Positions 22,724-34,969 are shown, counted from the first letter of the stretch. The stretch: 64,000 nt of DNA from Pogostemon cablin (GCA_023678885.1 CM042996.1:14566602-14630601); one strand, 5' to 3'. Translations and numbers: made by a program. The notes: generated from the sequence alone by a model not told the origin.

Positions 22724-25168
22724 TTATTGGACCAAGTGTTGGTCCATCACACTTTCTCCTCTCATCCTCACTTTAAACATTTGCTTAGCTTTCTTTTTAT
22801 CCACTAACTCCACTTCGTCATTCTTGCTTACTAGCATCAAATCATCATCAAGAAGTGATTCTAGTGGACTTTCTCTTTCTCCTTTGTCAAGCTTCCACTC
22901 AAGTTCCGATGCTTTCATCCTATTAACATCATAAGAAGATAAGTTAGAATTTGACATTTTAATATAATCATGAAGAAATGATTTAAATTGTCAAAGAGAA
23001 TAGAGTCATGATCCATAAGATCATCCGGAGGCTTCAAATGAGACTTAGCTCCTTTTTTCTTATTGAGCAAGAATGTGACACTTTGTCCTTTTGAGCTCAA
23101 AGATAACTCTTCTCTACTAACATCAATTTTCGTTCTTTCCGTCGCTAGAAATGGCCTTCTCAAAATGAGTGGAACTCGAGGGTCCGCCTTCACTTCTACC
23201 ACCATGAAATCAATCGGGAAAGTTAGCCCCTTCACTTTCACCTCCACGTCTTCAACAAACCCTAGTGGCTTCACAACTTCTCTATTTACTACTTCAAGAC
23301 GGATAGTAGTAGGCTTTAGCTCTCCAATTTCAAGGTCTTTGAACATGGCATGAGACATCACGTTGACGCTTGCCCCCAAGTCACACAATGCATCAAGGGT
23401 ACCCTTCCCTTCAAAATCACAAGGAATTATAAATTTCTCCGGATCACCAACTTTTGTAGGTTTCCCTTTTTGCATTGATCCACTTGCTTCGAGTTGCTCT
23501 TATTTCTTTTTCTCCTCATACTTTTTCTTGAGACATTTGACATGCTCCTCAAACTCCTTTTTCTTCTCCTCTTTAACAAACATTTGTGGATAGGGAATAG
23601 GGAATGGAGTAATCGAAATACCCCAATAGTCACGCTTGTACTCCTCTTCTTTGGCCTTCTCATCCACTTTCTTTTCCTCTTGCACCCTTTTCCACTTTGG
23701 TACCCATTTAGGCTTTTGCTCTTCTTTCTTACTTACTTCTTTCATTTCTCAAACAACCTTGCTTTCCACCAAACCTTCTTCAACCTTTCGTTCCTCTTCC
23801 ATTTCAACAAACAAACATTGAACTTTTGGATTGACTTCGGTTGTGGCCGGAAACTTTCCTTTTTGTTGAGTGCTCAAGGCACTTGCAATTTGTCCCACAT
23901 TATACTCTAAAGCTTTAAGTCTCTTTTCATTTGCTTCTTCGAACTTTTTCAATGCTTCATCACGAGCTTGTTCGATGCTAACAATTTCTCAAATACCTCA
24001 TTGATCAATGCCTTCCCTTCATTGTTCGGTGCCTTAGCCCCCGAATTGTATCCCGGAGGATAAGCAACCGCATTGCTCGGATTAGAGTAGGAGAAGTTTC
24101 ATTGCCTTTGTTGTTGTGGGTATGAGCTTCCTCCACCTTGATTTGTGAAACCTCCTTGTCTTGGTGGGTAGTTTTCTTGACTTTGGTTGAAACTACCTTG
24201 GAAATTATTTTGGTAATTCCTTTGGTAGTTTCTTCCTTGCATGTATAACACATCTTCCACACGTGGCATAGAGTTGGCCCATTGTTCTCCACTCACAATA
24301 TTCGGAGGAGACACACCTTGCTCAACTTGTAGCCCTTCAACCATATTTGCTCATTGATTATTCATACATTGATTCAAGCTCATTTGTCTCAACACTTCCG
24401 CCGTTATCATCTCAACAGTTCATACACTTGGCTCAACATTCAAACTCTTCACACTAAACTGTCGCCCTTGATCGAACTCTCAAATCCATAACATCCACTA
24501 ACTCTCTCCGATGGCAATTGGTAGACATTTGTAGCAATCTTATCAAACATCCTTATAGCCCTTTCCGGAGTCACACAAAGTACGGATCCACCCGCCGAAG
24601 CATCAATAAGCACTCTTTGACCATTTACCAAACCTTGGTAGAAAAACCCCACTTGTTGAGCATTAGGATTTTCATTCGGGGTTCCACTAAATTGTTGCTC
24701 TCTCACCTTAGAAATCAAGCCCGCATTAAATTCAAAGTTGTTGGCATTGATTGGTGGACCCATCATTTGTGGCATCGTCCTTGGCATAAAAAAATACCGG
24801 ATCACCCTTTGATCATTGTGAATTCCATGTTGCACATATGCTTGTTAAGGAGGAGCAAAAGCTTGTAGATATCCTTGTTGAAGTAAAGCTTGTTGCACCA
24901 TTTGTTGAAGCAATGCTTGGTTGTTGAAAGCTCCATGATTTTGATGGGCATGATGAGGAGGATTGACATTGAATTGAGGTGCGTTGTCTTGCACGTTCAC
25001 ATGTTGTCCTCCTTCCCCATCATGCTCTATCTCCACACGATTATCTCCTTGAACATTCTCCATTAGATCACTATTTTTGGGTTTGTTCTCATTTCTCTTT
25101 CTCCGAAAAGTATGTTCAATCTCTAAATCAATAGGTTCAACTTGTTTTCCTTTTGACCTTGTTTGCAT
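22724..25168 (-). pseudogene. Athila-like gag-protease region, fragmented
   Basis: Successive minus-strand open pieces: 25168-24845 (N-terminus MQTRSKGKQVEP, rich in Gln/Asn/His); 24835-24449 (Gag matrix/capsid-like, ...GLISKVREQQFSGTPNENPN and VYQLPSERVS); a Gln/Asn/Gly-rich piece within 24344-24005; Lys/Glu-rich pieces 23952-23749 and 23745-23500; a retropepsin piece 23475-22915; and a terminal acidic/basic piece 22957-22724. The protease carries CDLGASVNVMSHAMF, with the D-x-G-A active-site motif, and VPLILRRPFLAT further on. The pieces are separated by frameshifts or stops. The Gag capsid block looks internally shortened at about 24640-24660. No zinc knuckle was seen. The region makes no complete protein as it stands. 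Confidence 0.82.
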
Positions 25169-25312
25169 ACACCTTCAAAGTAAAAGAAGTTAGAACAAGG
25201 TTTTCAAAAGCAACTACAAATAACAAATAAAAAATATGTCTCTATTAGATTACTCAAAGCTATCATTCTTCAAGCTACTAGCAACCGTTGCCTCCCCGGC
25301 AACAGCGCCATT

Positions 25313-26845
25313 TGATTAGCCATAACTTGTAGTCGGGTATAACAATTCAAGAATTTATAGAATCAAAGGGAGGTAGGCACTAGTGCTTAAGCGATCTCTC
25401 ATTTTTCATAATTTTATAGAGACTCATCATCGATGGATTGGTTGTAAACAAATAAATGACAAGTAATCAAAGCAAGAAATGATCACAAATAAGATAAACA
25501 AATGAAGAGTGTTTTCCAAATTAAGTCAAAGTGAGATTAACAACAATTAAGAAGTGGAAATTCTAGGATACATTCATCAAATTCATATAAATCATGGGTA
25601 TAAGACTAAGGGCCAACACTAAGTTCACCTAAACTCCCTCTCGAGATGGATATGATATGAATCTCGATTAGCTCAACGGATTGGTTCTCACTCAAATAAT
25701 TCCAACTAGGTACTAAGCTTGAAATGAGAGTCCCTTCACACAATTAATCAACCTCTCGATCAAACCAATCACATGTTGTATCAAAGGATTCTAAATTCCA
25801 AAGGATTTCTCAATCTCTTTACAATTTATAATGCACATGAAGTGCTTGATAAAATGATTCACTCAATTATCCTAAGTACATAATTGATTTCTCAATCTAA
25901 TTACATATTTAGAACAACTAAACACACAAATCATCATAAACCTCAAGATCTTAAACATCGATGATAGAAAATCCATTTACCCAATCAACATATGAATTCA
26001 AATACACAAATCTCAAAATTATCCAACAACTCTCATGTTACTAATCTTACAAGGGAGATTAGCCTACCATATTCATAAGAACATTAACATAGACATTAAG
26101 ATCATTACAAAACATGATAAACAATAGGATTCAATACAAAGTATAGATGAAAACTCCCTTGAATACCTCCAATGATGATATTCTTCTCTCCTTTGCTATT
26201 CTCCTCTCTTCCTTGCTTCTTTTCCTCAAATGGATGGTAGATTTGATGGTGAGATGATGGTAGATGGTGTGGATGAAGAATGAATGAAGATGATGGTGTG
26301 AATTGGAGGAAATGGTATGTGATGTGTGTGCAGGGGTGAAACCCACGAAAATCTCATGAAATATTAAGTATTGGGTATTTATACACATTGGAAAGCTTCT
26401 AGAAGGATTCTGATTTTTTGCACCTACACGTCCCGTGTACGGTACACTGGTCGTGTACTGAACACGGCCGGCTGTGTGCGGAACACGACCATAGAAGTGG
26501 CCGTGTAGGTGTTTCGGATGACGGAACTTGGCCTCGGCTTACAGGGCCGTGTTCGGTACACGGCTCATGTAGGTGTTGGCCGTGTTGGCGCAGCCCCTGT
26601 TTTTTTTTTCATTTTATTTTGGCTCGTTCTCCCTCGTTTCAACTCCGAATTGAGATCCACTTTTTCCTACGTCTTCCTTTTCGCGTCTAGAATCTCTTTT
26701 TACTTGGAAATCATACATTTAAGATCATTCTCACACATTTCCATAAAAACACATAACACCACCAAAATATACATAAATACGGATAAACTAATACGAAAAT
26801 ACACGTAAAAAGACACTAAAATTTAGGTGAAAATATTACTCATCA
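25313..26845 (-). repeat. 5' LTR of Athila-like element A (1533 bp)
   Basis: Pairs with 19012-20575 over its whole length, with scattered substitutions. It lacks part of the palindromic array near 26570-26590 (one ACTGAACACG-type unit is missing). The primer-binding site adjoins its left edge. Confidence 0.92.
26375..26410 (-). promoter_or_regulatory. HSE-like plus TATA module, element A 5' LTR
   Basis: The + strand at 26391-26410 reads GAAAGCTTCTAGAAGGATTC: the central TTCnnGAA pair is intact, while the outer GAA and TTC units are one base off register. The TATA box is TATAAATA on the minus strand near 26375-26382. This is the weakest of the five HSE copies. Confidence 0.6.
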
Positions 26846-26911
26846 ATGTACCCAGTAGTAACTATCCATAATAATAATAATAAAGGATTATGTACACGTG
26901 TATATAACCTA

Positions 26912-27138
26912 CTCCCTTTGTCCCATACCAAGGGTACATTTTGCTTTTTTGCACGTAGATTAAGGAGTATTATTATTTAATGTGTAGTGCATAATTGTAT
27001 TAGTGGGAGTGTGGATAATATGTTTTAACTGTATTAGTGGGTGAGTGTGGGACCCATGTGTATAAAATAGGAAAGGGAACCCTTTGAGTGGGACGACCAA
27101 AATAGAAAAAAGAGACCCTTGGTGAGGGACGAAGGGAG
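26912..27138. mobile_element. Stowaway-like MITE
   Basis: 227 bp with CTCCCTTTGTCCC at the left and GGGACGAAGGGAG at the right, flanked by TA on both sides (26910-26911 and 27139-27140). Internally TTTTGCACGTAGATTAAGGAG resembles the MITE at 28-237, placing both in one family. Confidence 0.85.
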
Positions 27139-27354
27139 TAATTACTAATAAATACATTGATCTACAGTCTATTTCTTTTTCCAGCTTTACCCTTATTTAC
27201 AACGCTGAATATTTCAATGTTTTCACTTAACACTAGTTTCATTGAACACTAATGTACACTAAATCAAATAAAAACAATGGGTGAGAGATTTAAGGATAAT
27301 TATAGAAATCTTATTTTCAATTTAATTAATCATGTATTTTCTATTTTTTTCTCA

Positions 27355-28592
27355 AAGATGCACACTAATATACATTCCTAAGGTTCTTCAATTTAATTGC
27401 GTATTTTCTATTTCTCTCTAAGAATGCACACTAATGTACTTATCAATAATTTTAATTGTGTATTTTCTGTTTCTCTCTCAAAGATGCACACTAATGTACA
27501 TTCGTAGGGTTTTTCAGTTAAATCACGTATTTTTTGTTTCTCTCTCAAGAATGTACACTAATGTACATTAGTAGGATTTTTCAATTTAATCGCGTATTTT
27601 TAGTTTATTTCTCAATAGAATGTACACTTATGTACATTCGTATAAATAACGTGTTTTTGTTTTCATCTTAATAATGCACACTAATGTATGGATATGTATA
27701 GGTATTATGAAAAAACAAAATATAATTTGTAATTTTCTGAAGCGAATGTATCGCTTAGTAATTTTTAAATACTTTTTGTACCTACTATTTATTCACCCTA
27801 ATAATAATTATAATGAAAGAGGAGTATAATGGTAAAAGTAAGTATAATACCTAGGTATTAAATTTTTGTATTGTGTAACCCACCTCTTGTGGTGGTATAT
27901 ACAATACCAATGAAAATGTATTATTAGAAGAGTATAATGGTAAAAGTAAGTATAATACCTAGGTATTAAATTGTTGTATTGTGTAACACACCTATTGTGG
28001 TGGTATATATAATACCAATGAAAATGTATTATTAATTTCGGGCTGAAATAATATCGAGCTGAAAGTATTATTGTTGTGGTATAGTCTTGCATGCATTCAT
28101 GTATTGCATGAAGATCATCAGCATGCCACGTGGAATTAAGTATTAGAAGTTAACATGCAAATCAAGGGTTAAATTGCATGATATTTTTTTGTTTCTCTCT
28201 CAAGAATGCACACTAATGTACATTAATAGGGTTTTTCAATTTAATCGCGTATTTTCAGTTTATTTCTCAATAGAATGTACACTTATGTACATTCATATAA
28301 ATAACGTATTTTTGTTTCCATCTTAATAATGCACACCAATGTATGGATATGTATAGGTATTATGAAAAAAATAAAATATAATTTTGTATTTATTGGTAAT
28401 TTTCTGAAGCGAATGTATCGCTTAGTAATTTTTAAATACTTTTTGTACCTACTATTTATTCACCCTAATAATAATTATAATGGAAGAGGAGTATAATGGT
28501 AAAAGTAAGTATAATACTTAGGTATTAAATTGTTGTATTGTGTAACCCACCTCTTGTGGTGGTATATACAATACCAATGAAAATGTATTATA
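27355..28592. repeat. Tandem and segmental duplication block
   Basis: Two levels of repetition. A unit of about 65 bp around AATGCACACTAATGTACATT recurs about six times between 27357 and 27690. A larger segment (about 27530-27925) recurs at 28184-28592 with high identity, and its last 100 bp occurs a third time at about 27932-28034. Each large copy ends in GTGGTGGTATATA and GAAAATGTATTA. No frame or transposon termini were recognised. Confidence 0.85.
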
Positions 28593-28751
28593 ATTTTTAA
28601 TATACATAATATAATCTATCATTTATTTATAATCTAAAAATTTCGTATTATCCTTAAGTATTTTTTTTTAAATTTATATTTTTATCATAAACGTGAAGTT
28701 GAATTTGCACGAACTATAATTTTTTAATTTATGTGCTTATAAGCGATGGAT
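28593..28751. other. Short AT-rich spacer
   Basis: About 160 bp between the duplicated block and the hAT element. Nothing recognisable. Confidence 0.5.
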
Positions 28752-28759
28752 GAAGGAGA

Positions 28760-29157
28760 TAGACATGCACCCCCGTTCGGAACCGCCGATTCCGGTTTCG
28801 AACCGGTGGTTCCGGTTCCAAGGTAGGGGGAACCGGAATCGAAACGGGGTACGAAGATTTCGGTTCCGGAACCGATGGTTCCGGTTCCAGTTTTAAATTT
28901 TTTTTTGGGTTTTTAAGCGTAAAAAGTAAAAAAATTGAAAAACCGGCGGTTCGAACCAGAACTGTCGATTCGGAACCGGAACCGTCGATTCGGAACCGGA
29001 ACCGCCAGTTTTTTTCCCAAATATGAGGAACCGGAACCGACTACTTAGCCGATTCCGATTTTTTTAGGCCGGTTCCGGAACCGGCGGTTCCGGTTTCGGT
29101 TAAAACCGGCGGTTCCCCAGTTCGAACCGCCGATTCCGGTTTTTTAGTGCATGTCTA
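28760..29157. mobile_element. Non-autonomous hAT-type MITE rich in CCGGAACCG repeats, 398 bp
   Basis: Perfect 11-bp terminal inverted repeats TAGACATGCAC / GTGCATGTCTA and a perfect 8-bp target-site duplication GAAGGAGA (28752-28759 and 29158-29165). The interior is built from variants of GGAACCG, CGGTTCC and CCGATTCCGG, forming many nested inverted repeats. It lies about 130 bp upstream of the start codon of the quinone oxidoreductase gene. Confidence 0.92.
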
Positions 29158-29285
29158 GAAGGAGATAGTAATTAATTAATTAAATAAATAAATAATAAAA
29201 TTATCTTTTGACGACACGATCGAGTCTCGAAGAGGTGAATGCGTATTCACTTACATCATCAAATTAGCCTAATTAGGCTGCAGAC

Positions 29286-32263
29286 ATGATCTTACACAAC
29301 TACACTATACTTAACCACCATCGCCAATTCTTGGCTTCTTCCTTCTTCATTCATCTGCATACATTTCCTATCAAAACCATTCCTCCGTCTCTTGGAGTTC
29401 GAATTACAGCACTTGCAAGCTCCATATCTTCTTCCGCAGCAGAATCAAAGATGGTTAAGGCTATAAGGGTTCATGAACTTGGAGGTCCTGAGGTATCACT
29501 TCCATTTCTGATCGCTTTTATAATGTTAAACAATTTTTCTGATGATCATCTTCGCTGTGTTGGATTCTGCTGTGTGAGATTTTTTTTTACATTTTCACTT
29601 TGTCTTCTTTTATAATCGAATGTTTAGGGTTTAATCTGTTTCTATTTCGGTGTTTCTCTATTTGGTGTGGATTGTGAAATATTCTACTGTAATTGCACTT
29701 GTTAGTGTCGTGGAATTAGGTCTATTTTTGATGCGCTCGAAATAATTTTGTTCTAAAACCATTTTCAAAAGACAGTGGATTGTAGAATTTGCATAAATAA
29801 TAGTATAATACTGGATACATGTTATAAATCAATCAATGTGCCAATTTCAAGTGTGCAGTGGTGTTAGAAATCAGTCTTGAAATCAATATGCATTTATGGC
29901 GCTTGCTCTTCACTTTCCTTAGGCATTGAAGCTTTTTTGCTTTCAGGTTATTCAATTTGGTTAAGTTATTTGGCGCAGTTGTTATGTTGTGTTGTATTGA
30001 AAATGTTGTGAGTTTGATTGAATTATTAAAAGATTTTTAGTCGAGTTCGTTTTCCCCTCTATCTAGATGTTGTTCTGTTCCAGGAAGATTTAGTTATTCA
30101 TAAAATTGGATCTTAGAGCATTATTTGCTGTTTAATGCATTCTTAATAGGTTCTGAAATGGGAGGATGTGGTGATAGGGGAGCCAAAAGATGGAGAAATC
30201 AGAGTGAAAAATAAGGCCATTGGTTTAAACTTCATTGATGTTTATTTTCGGAAAGGAGTTTACAAGGCTTCAACAATTCCCTTCACACCAGGTCTGAACC
30301 CTCTTAATATTGACACCTGTCAATGGAGTGTTTGTTCATGGAGCTGGCTATAATTTATTTATGTATTACAGACATCTTAATGGTAGGCGGTGATCTTTCC
30401 CAAATGATGATATTAACGAAATCACCCTTTCCTGTTTAATATGGCTACAGCTTCAGTTAAATTCACAGCAAGATATCAGAAACTTCTTGTATTTTCTTCA
30501 GTTGAGTTTTTTCATGCATCAATCTTTCTAAGCTATCGACTGTTGTTGATAACAGGCATGGAAGCAGTTGGTGTGGTAACTGCTGTGGGTCCTGGGCTTA
30601 CTGGAAGACAAGTTGGAGATCTTGTTGCTTATGCTGGTACTCCAATGGGTTCATATGCAGAAGAGCAAATTCTCCCGGCTGAAAAAGTGGTTCCCGTGCC
30701 TTCTTCTATTGACCCTGTTATAGCTGCTTCCATTATGCTAAAGGGGATGACTGCTCAGTTTCTAGTTCGTCAGTGCTTCAAAGTAGGTTTTGTGTTTCCT
30801 TAAACTAAAGATTTCATAATTTGTTGGGGTCTTGGTTCAATGAAGGCATATGTGACATTCTTTTATTTTCTTAACCGCTTGATGGATGCCAAATATTCTA
30901 TGGAAGCAGCTTTAGCTATAGTAAGCACTAAGCATTATGTGTGCATGTTTTTGTTGCGTCTGATCCGATATCTTTATTAACTTAGAACTAAGAAGATTCT
31001 CTGACCTCAATTTTTAATATCATGATATGCAAATTTCTGGATCTTACATTAATTGGGAGATTATTTGGTTGCTTTATACTTTTGTTTTCTGCTGATTGTG
31101 CTTTGCAAGCTCAAGTTCTATAATTATGTTCTTAAATCCTTTTGTTTTTTAAACAAAGAATTTTATGAGATAGTAGTGCTTGATACTTTAATAATTAGTA
31201 TTAATATTTTTCTCTCCCTTTCAATAAATAGATTTATTGTCTAGTTACGTGCTAAGTACTTCCCTTGTTCCTTTCAGTATTGATCTTATCCGATGGGAAA
31301 GGAATATTTCTATATTGATTCAAGATTTAATAAAACCCATTATTATGCAGGTTGAATCGGGCCACACTGTCCTCGTTCATGCTGCTGCCGGTGGAGTAGG
31401 GTCTCTGTTGTGCCAATGGGCTAGCGCACTCGGTGCCACGGTCATCGGAACTGTCTCAACTGAAGAGAAAGCAGCTCAAGCCAAGGAAGATGGGTGTCAC
31501 CATGTTATATTCTACAAAGAGGAAGATTTTGTTGCCCGTGTCAACGAGATAACATCTGGTAAAGGAGTTGAAGTCGTCTATGATTCTGTTGGAAAAGATA
31601 CTTTTGAGGTAATGGTACAAAATTATTCGCAACATATTCATATCATATCTACTGCATTGGTGATTTATGAGCATAATTTGCATCAAGTGTGTGTAATTGT
31701 GAGATGGATGATGGCCAAAATATATATCCTTGCGAGATCTTGCCATATTCTTTTTGTAGTGGAATTTAGCCATGCTAATGTTCAATAGAGTGCTATGGTG
31801 ACCAATTTGTGATACGTGTATAGCTTCTGGATTTATCTGGCCATTAGGCTTCTTTTTATTATTCATCGGGTCAGAATTATCTCCGGATATGACATTTGAA
31901 AACCATTCAAGTTTACCTCAATCTTTCATCTCTAATGTCAACAATCAGGGATCGTTGGCTTGTTTGAAGGTTCGTGGATACTTGGTGAGTTTTGGACAGT
32001 CTTCTGGAACACCAGATCCGGGCCCTTTGTCAGCTCTTGCTGCGAAATCTCTCTTCCTGACAAGGCCTTCTCTGATGCAATACACTGCAACTAGGGATGA
32101 GCTGCTGCGCACTGCATCGGAGGTATTCACGAATATTGCTTCGGGTGTCCTACGAGCACGTGTAAATCATACGTACCCCTTGTCTGAGGCCGCACGTGCT
32201 CATTCCGATCTTGAGAGCAGAAAGACGTCGGGATCCGTCGTGCTCATACCAGATGGGTCTTAA
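29286..32263 (+). CDS. Quinone oxidoreductase (zeta-crystallin-like MDR enzyme), five exons, 382 aa
   Basis: NAD(P)H-dependent quinone/alkenal reductase of the zinc-free QOR branch of the medium-chain dehydrogenase/reductase superfamily. Exons with consistent phase: 29286-29492, 30150-30291, 30556-30782, 31351-31608, 31949-32263. The first ATG adds about 55 residues rich in Ser, Thr and Ile before MVKAIRVHELGGPE (ATG at 29451), likely a chloroplast or mitochondrial transit peptide. Starting at 29451 would give a 327-aa cytosolic-type enzyme of usual family length. Seen: GroES-like fold with LNFIDVYFRKGVY and GMEAVGVVTAVGPGLTG; Rossmann motif HAAAGGVGSLLCQWA (residues 202-216); YDSVGKDTF; conserved end VNHTYPLSEAARAHSDLESR. 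The Cys/His ligands of zinc-dependent relatives are absent, as expected. By recall it is most like Arabidopsis AT5G61510. No disabling change is seen. Confidence 0.93.
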
Positions 32264-32283
32264 GTGAGTGGTTTCTGCTTTGT

Positions 32284-32291
32284 CAATAAAT
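32284..32291 (+). terminator. Candidate polyadenylation signal of the QOR gene
   Basis: CAATAAAT lies about 20 bp after the stop codon. It matches the near-upstream element AATAAA. It is close to the stop, so cleavage further downstream (for instance after the T-rich 32330-32430) is also possible. Confidence 0.4.
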
Positions 32292-32299
32292 ACTAGTGC

Positions 32300-33939
32300 A
32301 CTTGTATTGTGTATCATGTGTTGAATAGGTGCTGCTTGTAATCTCGTGTTCCTTTTACATCCTTGCTTCGTTTTGTGAATCAGATCACCACAGTGCTGTA
32401 ATGATGCTTCATCTTATATTTAAATAGTAGCATTATATTAACACACGTTATGTTTTAAATTTTAATTAGTATTATTTAATTCGCGAGATGTCTATTAAAG
32501 TATGGTGTTGATTTTCATTACACCATGGTAAACGGATGTGTATTTTATATGAACTAGTAATCGCAGGGGCAGCAAGAATATCAATATAATTTCATATTAT
32601 AAGATATACTAATATACACGACAAACATTGTGTGAATCCAAATTTATCGATAACTTTTAAGAATATGTCAAAATCGAACATATCATTCTTTCACAGTAGA
32701 TTAGGGAGAAAAAAAATTGAAATTTAGATTTAATTAAAAATAGAGTAGATTTGGTGTGGATACGTCTTCGAGACCATTTCACTTTTTTGCTTTTTTTTTT
32801 TTTTTATATTAGTTATCATATTTAATAAACATATTATCTTTCATTTATCCCATGAATGGTTGTATATTTTATCTACTTTTAAAACACTACAAAGAACATT
32901 TGGGAATATCAAATTTAAGGAATGTAAATTTTCACTTTGATCAAGTTGTATTGTTGGAATATATTATGATAACACGAGGTCGGTTTAAGCAAAGGATACA
33001 AGATGTGAATAAAAGAAAGACTCCATAAATTATGCTCCCCCGTCCCGGCGTAGGAGTGGGTAGTTATATTAGTGAGAGTGTGGACCCCATATTTTAATTG
33101 TATTAGAGGGGGTGTGTGGATCCATGTGTAAAAAAAAAAAGAATCCTTTGAGTAGAACGACCAAAATAGAAAAAAAAAACTCTCTTTAAATGGAACGGAG
33201 GTAGTATGAAAGGAACAAAATAAGTGAAAATATGAGATAGTACCTAATTTTAAATGGAAACATTTTTAAATCAGAAGTAAAAATATTTTTTCAAAGTGTA
33301 CAGTATCCTTATCGGTTGTTGGTGTTCAATTTGATTTATTAGACTCGATTTTTTGTTTATTCAATCTATATATTTTTTGTTTTAATTATGTATCTTTATT
33401 TGACTTTTTTTTTATCTATCCGACCTATTTTTTTCTTATTCATCCCATATATTATTATTTTATTCGATCTATATATTTTTTATTTTTAATATCTATCTAC
33501 GAGAATACTATGGATCTCTATTTTGTCGATTTTTTTGTTTATTCGACTTATATTTTGCTTATTCGATCCAAAATTTTTACTTTATTTGGTCAATATTTTT
33601 TGGATTTTTAAAATCTGTCCATTGAGAATCATATACACTCATAATGATTATATTTGTTTTTTGCAAGGATATTAAGGAATATATTATTGAGTTAGTCTCT
33701 TGTAAACCGGATTTACATCATAAACCCTTGTAAACTCTGTGGTCCCCCTAATTTAAACACTCTAGCAATACATATGGTATATATGATTGGAAGGGGAGAT
33801 CACATGTTTAACACTGTGAACCTGGTTTACATCAGTGTTTGTTTATATTATTATAATGTATAACGTGTTGAAAAATATAATATTATAATGCATGATGGGT
33901 AGTTATATTAATATTAGGTATGAGCCCTATAAATATATA
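32300..33939. other. 3' flank of QOR and AT-rich spacer
   Basis: No gene. It holds a T-run near 32790-32805 and low-complexity ATTCGACC/TTTATTCGATC-type sequence at 33340-33600. A degraded Stowaway-like MITE lies at about 33035-33204, with CTCCCCCGTCCC and GGAACGGAGGTAG ends and TA at the right edge. Another MITE start (CTCCCTCCGTCCTG, from 33940) is interrupted at 34021 by the LTR element that follows. Confidence 0.5.
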
Positions 33940-34969
33940 CTCCCTCCGTCCTGTCCATAAAAGATGTTTATTATTTGCATGGAGATTAAGACTTATAGTA
34001 TTTTAATATAATGTGCAATGGTGTTGAGAGGTAGAAGCTTGCACATGTATAAGTTTTGATGTAAGAATAAAACAGGCCTGATTGGTGATCAGCTTGCTTT
34101 GCAAGTAAGATTATGATATTTGCAATATTTTGCAAATCATATATTATCCATATATATTATATATGATATTATCCATGTATATCATATATTGGAGTATATA
34201 TATGGGTTAAGTTTTATTCCTCAGTATGATTCACAGAATCCATATATTTCCAATGTTAGAGTTTATATGAGATCTAAGTTTATTCATCATCGTTGTAATT
34301 GATGAGAGTGGAAATTCATGAATTTTTTTGTCCGATTTGATACCTCTTTGAGTGTTTAATTGCTATTATTTGCACAAATCTTAATACTTTGAATGATTAT
34401 TGACTAAAAGATGCTTGAGAGGTATTTTGTTGTGTTTTGATAGGAAAAAGGATGAAAAATGCTAAGTTGGAATGAAGGGTGGTGAATTTGTGCAATATGT
34501 CAAGGAAACAGATGACTGCATTTTGTAATTTTCTGTACGTGTGTGCAAGTCCAAATTAGTCAAGTGATATATGGTTAGAAAGCTAATGAAGAGAGGATCG
34601 CGTGGGCACAAGAATCACCTCAATCGAAGATCAGATGAAGAAGTTATGTTCAAAACCGTGAAGTCGCGCAACTTCCAGCGAGAATTCCGAAATTTCACAA
34701 AAATTAACCTCTATTTCCTATTTTCTTGGTGGCCAAGTTATTTCCTAATATAATATCCCTCCATATCTTTCATAATTATATTTTTCCTGATTTTTCAAGA
34801 TCCCACATCCTTTTTACCCCTTATTATATTCTATTCTCATACCTATATATACCTCATTCTCATCGCCACATAAATGTGTGGAGAAACCGCATAATCTACC
34901 ACCACCACATCACCTAGGGTTTTTAACCCTAGTCCACCATATCCGCCTTTCATTTTCTACCCATCATCC

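Larger units (their letters stand above)
19012..26845 (-). mobile_element. Athila-like Ty3/gypsy element A, gag-protease only, minus strand
   Basis: Full-length structure of 7.83 kb: LTRs 19012-20575 and 25313-26845, both TGATTAG...CATCA. Target-site duplication ATGTA is perfect (19007-19011, 26846-26850). Just inside the right LTR lies a primer-binding site reading TGGCGCTGTTGCCGGGGA on the minus strand, resembling the tRNA-Asp-type site of Athila/Calypso elements. A polypurine tract lies against the left LTR (+ strand CACCCCCAAACTT, about 20576-20588). Coding DNA covers only 22724-25168 (gag plus protease). No RT, RNase H or integrase exists. The LTRs differ visibly in many places, so the insertion is not recent. 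Confidence 0.92.

Noticed and set aside
23063..23910. Phe/Ser/Leu-rich + frames (96, 76 and 138 codons)
   Set aside because: Antisense shadows of the Lys/Glu-rich gag and protease region of element A.
27808..28092. 94-codon His/Tyr-rich minus-strand frame
   Set aside because: Spans duplicated AT-rich repeats and repeats itself; an artefact of the duplication.
28781..29160. CRISPR-like regular repeats of CCGGAACCG
   Set aside because: Spacing is irregular, orientations are mixed, and the block is bounded by hAT inverted repeats with an 8-bp TSD in plant nuclear DNA.
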